Made by a program: the position numbers and the translations under genes
DNA from: Phragmites australis
Lineage: Eukaryota; Streptophyta; Magnoliopsida; Poales; Poaceae
Length of the DNA stretch: 64,000 nucleotides
Assembly: GCF_958298935.1 (NCBI RefSeq)
Contig: NC_084943.1
Coordinates: forward strand, 12,827,001-12,891,000
Reading direction: 5' to 3'
The notes under the pieces: model-generated
Seen by the model: only the letters and a program-made list of their open reading frames with translations
Told to the model about the DNA's origin: nothing
Databases searched by the model: none
Part shown: positions 58,417 to 64,000 of the stretch, in pieces
Layout: each line of letters begins with the position of its first letter
How positions within the stretch are numbered: the stretch's first letter is position 1

Positions 58417-59038
58417 TGTTGGGGATCATCTCCCGCCACCCCCTGACTCGAAGGGAATCGTGAAGTTTATTGGAGATGCTACGTGATATTTATTGTGCTG
58501 TTGCAGGAGTTCGTCTGTCAGTCGCGGAGATCAGGGAGCGAAGTTTGTCGAAGGGTGCGGGCGTCAACGCACCTTCAGGTCCCCGAACCGGCGAAGGCGG
58601 AGGCTATTCGACTTCGACTGTCGAGCGAAGCCTCGGTTCGCATCCTGCATCTTTTGGAACGAGCAAAGGCACGACCTGATCTTCGCCGGGGGGCGAAGGC
58701 TGCCCGTCATGTGGCCAGGCGAAGAAGGCTTCGACACCCTTCGAATGGATGGCCAGCTCGACAGTGGGCCCGACTACAGTTGTCCTGGGTACTGTTGTAA
58801 TTATGGGATCATGCTTATTTGTACCATATTGCCCCCGGATATTCTGGGAATGTAGCAGGTTAGGGGGTAAGATATGTAAACAGGACCCGTGATCGTCGGG
58901 TATGGGCTATAAATAGAGCCACAGTGTAACCGTAAGGGGTAATTGAAAATTGTTCCACTTCCAGTACGTGTCACTCTAAGGGACCTTCGGTACCTCCGCT
59001 TCCGAAGGCCCACCTTGTCTGGGACTTTGATCCCAACA
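58417..59038 (+). mobile_element. 3' LTR of element D
   Basis: 622 bp, from TGTTGGGGATC to CCAACA, followed by the ACACC duplication (59039-59043). Differences from the 5' LTR are few and scattered, so the insertion is fairly recent compared with elements A and C. Confidence 0.95.
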
Positions 59039-59043
59039 ACACC

Positions 59044-59440
59044 CTAATGTATACATACTGATGCTATTCTTATTTTAGTACTGATCAATGCACTGTAATG
59101 ATGAGTTTGTACGAAAAGCACTACACAGTATATCATTTATGCCTATTATCTGAAATTTAGGACTGCTATGATATGGTATGTTATCCATCAGTCGTCTGTG
59201 CAGAGATGTGGTCCTTATCACGTGAGGGGTAGAGGGATACTAGACTGGCTCAACTCGACTGACTTTTCGGAGGCTAACTTGTGAGAACTATTATGTATAT
59301 ATGTGTGACATGAATTTCTATATATTAATGAATGTGCTTTTATTATTGATTTATATTACATATGTCTCATTGTATGCATGTATTGAGTAGGAGAGAGACG
59401 GAGAGATCGAGGAGAGGGCCGGACTAGGGGGGAGGCACAA
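59044..59440 (+). other. Right interior of the CACTA element, continuing from 47202
   Basis: This sequence joined 47202 before element D inserted. It is AT-rich and has no protein-like frame. Confidence 0.45.
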
Positions 59441-59681
59441 CACCGTCGGCTAAAGCTTTCAGCCGATAGTGATGCCTTGGGAATCACTACTGGCTGAAAC
59501 CGCCAGTCGACAGTGATACCCATGGGATCACTGCTGACCGAATCCTTCAGCAGGCAGTGATAACCCCTTTTACTGCCGGTCCACGGAGCCGGTATCACTA
59601 CCTGTTACCCATTGTCGGCTCCAAAATCTACAGTGAAGGGGGTTTTGGAAACCGATAGTGATATACTGTTCTATAGTAGTG

Positions 59682-60289
59682 ACATTTTTTGGTATCCGAG
59701 TGACAATAATACATCTAAATGAATAGAGAAAACACAATCATCTTGAAGAAAATGTATTTTTTGCCTCTCATTTAGATGTCTATTGCCACAATTTAGCTTG
59801 AACGAATAAGAATATCTAAATCTACATTCGTAGTAACAATAATACGTCTAAATGAATGAAAAAAACACAATCCATCTTCAACACATATTTGTTTTTGCCA
59901 TTCATTTAGATCTACCTACTTCTATAGTCATTTTCACACAACATTCACATGCACAATGGAGATCGGGAGGACGCACGGCTGCACATTGGCGCAGGAGAGG
60001 TTAGGCCCAAGGGGTAGAGACAATAATAGTGGAGACGGTGACCTCAACTCTATTTCAACCGCCACTACCCCTAGGAAGTGGCTTCTTGAGTTTGGGAGCA
60101 CACGATGGGCTCAGCAGACGTGATGTGGCTATGGCTCGGAGGACACGTTGAAGCTGGCACAAGGAGTAGAGGTGGGCGCAGTAGAGATGATAACCACCGC
60201 TTCACTTCTAGCGCTAATACCCCCCAAGAGCGGCTTTGGGAGATTGAAAGAAAATGATATGGGGGCGGATGAGGGAGATGGTCTCTATT
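59682..60289. other. Sequence between two CACTA ends, with a short direct repeat
   Basis: The phrase aacaataatac(a/g)tctaaatgaat plus aaaacacaatc occurs at about 59709 and 59846, each followed by a tcatttagat(g/c)t inverted partner. The rest has short GC-rich stretches (60000-60230) without a clear frame. A minus-strand TATA-like ctataaatagaga near 60275-60290 could belong to the following CACTA end. Confidence 0.45.
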
Positions 60290-60654
60290 TATAGAATAAT
60301 TATCACTGCTGGTTTGGAATAAAAACTAGTAGTGATAATAATTAACACCGCTAGTCCGATTTCGTCAATTATTGCTCTATCAATTTGAATTATGAACCAA
60401 CAATGATAAATATTATCATTCTAGTTTGTAATAGGAACATGCAGAGGTAACATTATTAGTGCCAATTATGAAAGTCACGTCTTTTTACGCACATCTTTTG
60501 AAGTACCGGCTATGATAATTTAAATATCACCGTCGGTTTTTACTAGCTTGATTTTTTATGTGCGCCTGGAGCTTACAAACAGGTAGTGATATATTATCAC
60601 TACTTATTATTACTTAACCAGCAGTAAAAGGAGGTAGGGACTTCTATGGTAGTG
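60290..60654 (-). mobile_element. Another CACTA end with subterminal repeats
   Basis: Repeated tatcactgctggtt and actagtagtgata motifs lead to ttctatggtagtg at 60654, the reverse complement of CACTACCATAGAA. The subterminal units differ from those at 59450-59681, so it is a different family member. Its partner end is not visible. Confidence 0.6.
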
Positions 60655-60943
60655 TAATGGGGAATTTTTTTTCAGTGGTAGGTAACATACTCGTCGACAG
60701 TGAGACGTATAGGGAGACTTTGTTAATCTTCAAGCTCTATATCTTTAATTTTTAGTAAGAGCTATGTGAGTATGTGCATGTAGTAGTTGAGTGTGTGCAT
60801 ACCACTACGAGTTATATTGGTGTTTTTTTTAAAAAAAATCTTGATTCTGTTTTGGAGCGAAGGAATAAATATATGGAAATGCTGTAACTAGAATGTCCGG
60901 GCGCCCGCTCAGCCCACAGCCTATTATTGGGCCAGCCAAAAAT
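60655..60943. other. Unassigned sequence right of the CACTA end
   Basis: No gene or repeat family recognised. Contains a short run of A (about 60831-60838). Confidence 0.35.
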
Positions 60944-61210
60944 TATTATCCATTTGAGTTTATTTCTGTGTCCTAGCTCGCATCTCTAATGTTTCAGACG
61001 TTTAAGTTTAATGTTTCAGACGTTATGAAATTTTGTTGGAATAATTATTTTCGTATGTTGTATCCCGAAATCTCTTCCGTACAGATCCGAACTTAAAAAA
61101 ATATCAATTTGAGTTTATTCCTATATTTTTGCATCTCTAATATTTCAGATGTTTAAATTTAATGTTTTAAACGTTGTGGAAATTTACTATAGTTATTTTC
61201 ATACATTGCA
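60944..61210. repeat. Tandem duplication, unit about 157 bp
   Basis: The phrase ccatttgagtttattt followed by gcatctctaatgtttcagacgtt (60950-61075) recurs in diverged form at 61106-61210 (caatttgagtttattc, gcatctctaatatttcagatgtt). Possibly the interior of an old DNA transposon or MITE; ends not found. Confidence 0.65.
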
Positions 61211-61839
61211 CCCATGTGGTTTCACTGAAAATGTTGCCTCTGAAATCGGATGCATATAACGAACTATTTTGATACATGTTTTTAATGTTACAGACACTTC
61301 TCTCCGAAGTTACAGAAGTTAGTGTTTGATGTTGCCACGGATGCACAAAACGTCCGATTGAGAAATTTTCCTATGGACATGCAGGCGCTAGCAGGACCGA
61401 TAAATATATGAGTTGCGGAAGCTCCTGACCGCACCTGGTACCAAGTGGAAAGGCCAACTCAAGCAGCGCTCGAAAAAAGTATGATGTGGACCTTAAACAC
61501 AACCGAAGCAAAGCTTCGACGACTTTCTTCAAAAACGTATCGGATGTGCGTGCGGCAGTAGCCTATTACGTATCAGCCAGTGAGTGAGACCTGTTGACAC
61601 CCGGCGCAGGGACAGCTTTCGACGGTGTGCAGTGCATCGGCGCGGTGCTGTGCCCGGGGCAGGGAGAGAAAAGCGACTGCTTCACGAATTCATGGCGAGC
61701 GACAAGCAGCGACAGCGACGATAAAAGAATGGTTGGGCCTTGACTAGTGTACATAGTTCGTAGGTGAATTTTTTTACATATTTTTTATTTTCAAAACTAC
61801 ACGTACGTTTGAAAATTTGGTAGGAATAGGTTATCATCC
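61211..61839. other. Unassigned sequence left of MULE 2
   Basis: Mixed composition; short frames only. Nothing identifiable. Confidence 0.35.
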
Positions 61840-61846
61840 TCCGTTT

Positions 61847-61874
61847 ATCGAGCGAGAATAAGATATCGCTCGAT
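61847..61874. repeat. Perfect 9-bp inverted repeat at the left flank of MULE 2
   Basis: atcgagcga and tcgctcgat are separated by 10 bp. Further palindromes follow (agatctcgccgagatct near 61998-62014). Like MULE 1, this element has hairpin-forming sequence upstream of its promoter. Confidence 0.7.
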
Positions 61875-62019
61875 GAACAAGCGAGACTTATGAGCCATAG
61901 CAGAGAAGTCCTCACTCGTTCAGCGGGCGAGGACCTCATATCACCCACCAAACGGGGGAGATCTTCATGGATACGATACCGGGTGGGTTCATCCAAAAGA
62001 TCTCGCCGAGATCTTCTGG

Positions 62020-62027
62020 TATAAACA
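62020..62027 (+). promoter_or_regulatory. TATA box of the MULE 2 transposase gene
   Basis: tataaaca, then a purine-rich leader (gagaggaggggaggag type, 62085-62155) and an AT-rich intron ending ttgccag at 62634, mirroring MULE 1. Confidence 0.45.
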
Positions 62028-62636
62028 AGCGTCGGTGTGCCCCTGCTGACGTCAGGTGACCATTTGCACCGCACCCAGCCAAGAGAGGGAGGAGAGGAAG
62101 AGAGGGAGAGCATAGAGAGGAGAGGAGAAGAGAGGGGAGGGGAGGAGAGGAAGAAATTTGCATTGAAGTGTTGCTGAAATAAAGGGGTATGTTAGTTTTT
62201 TGTTTTTTTATAAACCCGGTAGGATAGCTATAATTGATAGATTTTGATATAGATTAGAGGTTAGAACTAAGTTTTTTTTTATAAACTCGGTAGGATAGTC
62301 ACTAGACGTATATTAGGATATAGATATAGGTTTAGAATTAGCGTTAGACATATTATAGCAACTAGATCCTTTTTTACGCATATTTTAGCAATTAGATGTA
62401 GTATTTAGACATATGCTAAATATTAGATATAGGATTTAGACATATTATAGTCATAAGTTAGGTAGTAGATGCAGGATTTGGAGGTGTTTGATGTAGTGAT
62501 CCGGGAATATTTTGTTGCAGTATAGAATACATGTTGGGCCATGCTTGTAATAAATTTTCCATTGTAGATGTAGTTTTACATAATTATTTCTGTTCTGTCG
62601 CAATAATGTTACAGTTTTTGTCAATGGTTGCCAGGT

Positions 62637-64000
62637 ATGTCGGACCTATGGTAGTTTAGGATTTTTTATTGGGATAGTGAAATATGTAAGAGGTAGTAAT
62701 GTTCGTATTTTAGTCAATGGATAAGGATATATCCAGACCTATATAAAAAAGTTTCGGACACTTGTACGTCTGGCTGATGTGGGGGTTTAAAATAGACCCT
62801 GATGTTCAAGAGATCACCATTAGCATTTTGGACAACTGTATGAGAGATGATGTGTACTGGGAGGTGTACCCACTCGGTGAAGATTAAATGTGGAAGAGGT
62901 ACCTGAAGGATGTTGTGCAAAAAGATTGACCTCCTATGTTGCTTGTGCAATGGAAGAATAAGGAGGTAGTTGGAGAGATGGAGGGTGAGGGGTATGCGGA
63001 GGAGGAGGGTGATGAGAAAGAGTATGATAATGATATCGATCCGGATAGTAAACATTCATTGGATTATCTGACGGAACTGACCGGTGAGGTAGATGAGCGG
63101 GAACGAATCCCTTCTCTAATTCAATAGATTGAGCGGGATGATTGTGAGGCAGACAAATATCATGAGTATGATATATCAGATGATGACGACGATGCTCTTG
63201 TTCTTATGGACTGGGACAATCCCAACTTTGGCAACCTTGTGGTGAATGAGTGAGGGGAATCAGGTGATCTGGGAGTGTACTAAGAATGAGGTGTCCGAGG
63301 GTGGTAGGTATTATACCAGTCTGGCCATAAAAGATGATGTGACTCAATGGACGATATCGCTTCGTCGGTAGTTTTATATTGTGAAGTCAAGCAAGAAGGA
63401 ATATGATGTCAAGTGCGTAAAGGAGGGTTACCAGTGGTGGGTGCACGGCTTCAAAGGGAAGTGGTTTGAGTACTGTGTGGTGTCCATAGTGGTGGAGCAT
63501 ACTTGCACCCTGGACGAACTTGAGCCCAGCCACAGGAACATCACCTCAACCTTTGTCGCCAATGTGAAGTACGTCCAGATTGTGAACAACTTGAGCTACG
63601 AACCAGATTCCATAATCAGGTAAATTGAGGAGGAGTACAAGTACACTTTAGCTGCAACAAGGCATGGAGGGCGAAGAGAAAGGCAATTGAGATGAGGTTC
63701 GAGACCTATGAAGCATTATATGATAATCTTCTACACTTGTAGCAGACCATAGCTCGAAGGAACCCGTGGACATATTATGACATTGATAAGTATGTATTGT
63801 TATCAAAGCCTGGCACGTATGTCCCAAAGCGATGCTGCTTTTCGCATTAGGAGCATGTATCAAAACTTTTGAGCATTGTCGGCCTTCCTTGCACTTCGAT
63901 GGCACTTTCCTTAACAGGAAGTATGGGGGTCTGACTGCTATGGGGTTGATGGGAACAACCAAGTTCTGCCGTTGGCATTTTCATTTGTGGAGAGTTAGAA
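62637..64000 (+). pseudogene. MuDR-type transposase of MULE 2, 5' half, heavily decayed
   Basis: Starts MSDLW at 62637 behind a splice acceptor, with DSEI in the position seen in MULE 1. An acidic linker follows (62936-63127: GYAEEEGDEKEYDNDIDPD). The N-terminal zinc domain is recognisable at 63381-63623 (KKEYDVKC, WWVHGFKGKW, EHTCTLDELEPSHRN). A linker (WRAKRKAIEMRFETYE near 63660) and the start of the DDE core (FDGTFL near 63895) come just before the window ends. Stops and frame changes are frequent: 62656, 63127, several in 63250-63370, 63621 and later. Non-functional and diverged from MULE 1. Confidence 0.8.

Larger units (their letters stand above)
44604..59681 (+). mobile_element. Probable non-autonomous CACTA element hosting the Tat element D
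   Basis: The left end cattgctatagaaaatgtta with tcactat aligns with the reverse complement of the right end (cactactatagaacagtata with tcactat at 59681). Both ends carry subterminal (a)ccggcagtgat(a) motifs: 44670-45190 and 45850-46040 on the left, 59450-59670 on the right. Removing element D and one copy of its ACACC duplication leaves about 3.2 kb. No transposase domain is seen, so it would need help to move. The left CACTA bases have drifted to CATTG, and the flanking 3 bp (cga and aca) do not match, so the pairing is likely but not proven. Confidence 0.5.

Overview
This window is a transposon-dense stretch of a plant nuclear genome, most likely a grass (Poaceae). The evidence is the mix of elements: Ty3/gypsy elements of the Tat and Tekay/Del-like types, Ty1/copia, CACTA elements with repeated TIR-proximal motifs, MULEs and a Stowaway-type MITE, all nested in one another. 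I see no intact host gene, no rRNA or tRNA gene and no CRISPR array. Species cannot be fixed from sequence reading alone. Family names come from motif recognition, not from database searches.

Layout, left to right. 1-1.7 kb: leader and LTR of a minus-strand LTR element cut by the window edge. 1.9-2.3 kb: a possible terminal exon and a 42-bp minisatellite. 2.6-25.9 kb: an old Tekay/Del-like element (A) with a 2.4-kb 5' LTR, a decayed extra ORF in the leader, decayed gag-pol, and a partial 3' LTR. It is interrupted by a second Tekay-type LTR fragment (9.2 kb), a Tat-derived non-autonomous element (B, 9.4-17.2 kb) whose interior is mostly tandem repeats, a minus-strand copia element (C, 17.2-24.0 kb) and another copia LTR fragment. 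Its 3' LTR carries a MITE. 26.2-27.5 kb: a GC-rich, gene-like patch. 28.8-29.5 kb: a minus-strand Tat-type solo LTR.

30.2-38.3 kb: a MULE with three consecutive plus-strand genes: a MuDR-type transposase with DDE, SWIM and CCHC modules, a multi-exon plant-mobile-domain gene, and a two-exon GRF-zinc-finger/coiled-coil gene. Clusters of GC-rich palindromes lie on both sides. All three genes carry premature stops but retain their exon logic. 38.4-43.5 kb: diverged, directly repeated Tekay-type LTR sequence.

43.9-60.7 kb: CACTA material. A probable CACTA element (about 44.6-59.7 kb) hosts an almost complete Tat-type element (D, 47203-59038, 5-bp target duplication ACACC). D has gag, protease, RT, two RNase H regions and integrase on the plus strand. 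After a 107-bp tandem array it has a large antisense gene resembling the 'putative gypsy type transposon' family followed by a coiled coil. 61.8-64.0 kb: the 5' half of a second, more decayed MULE with the same layout, cut by the window end.

The most notable content is the three-gene MULE, the antisense gene of the Tat element, and the repeat-built interior of element B, whose 108-bp and 30-bp units are both multiples of three. Many inactivating stops look like C-to-T changes at Gln, Arg or Trp codons, as expected for methylated, silenced DNA.
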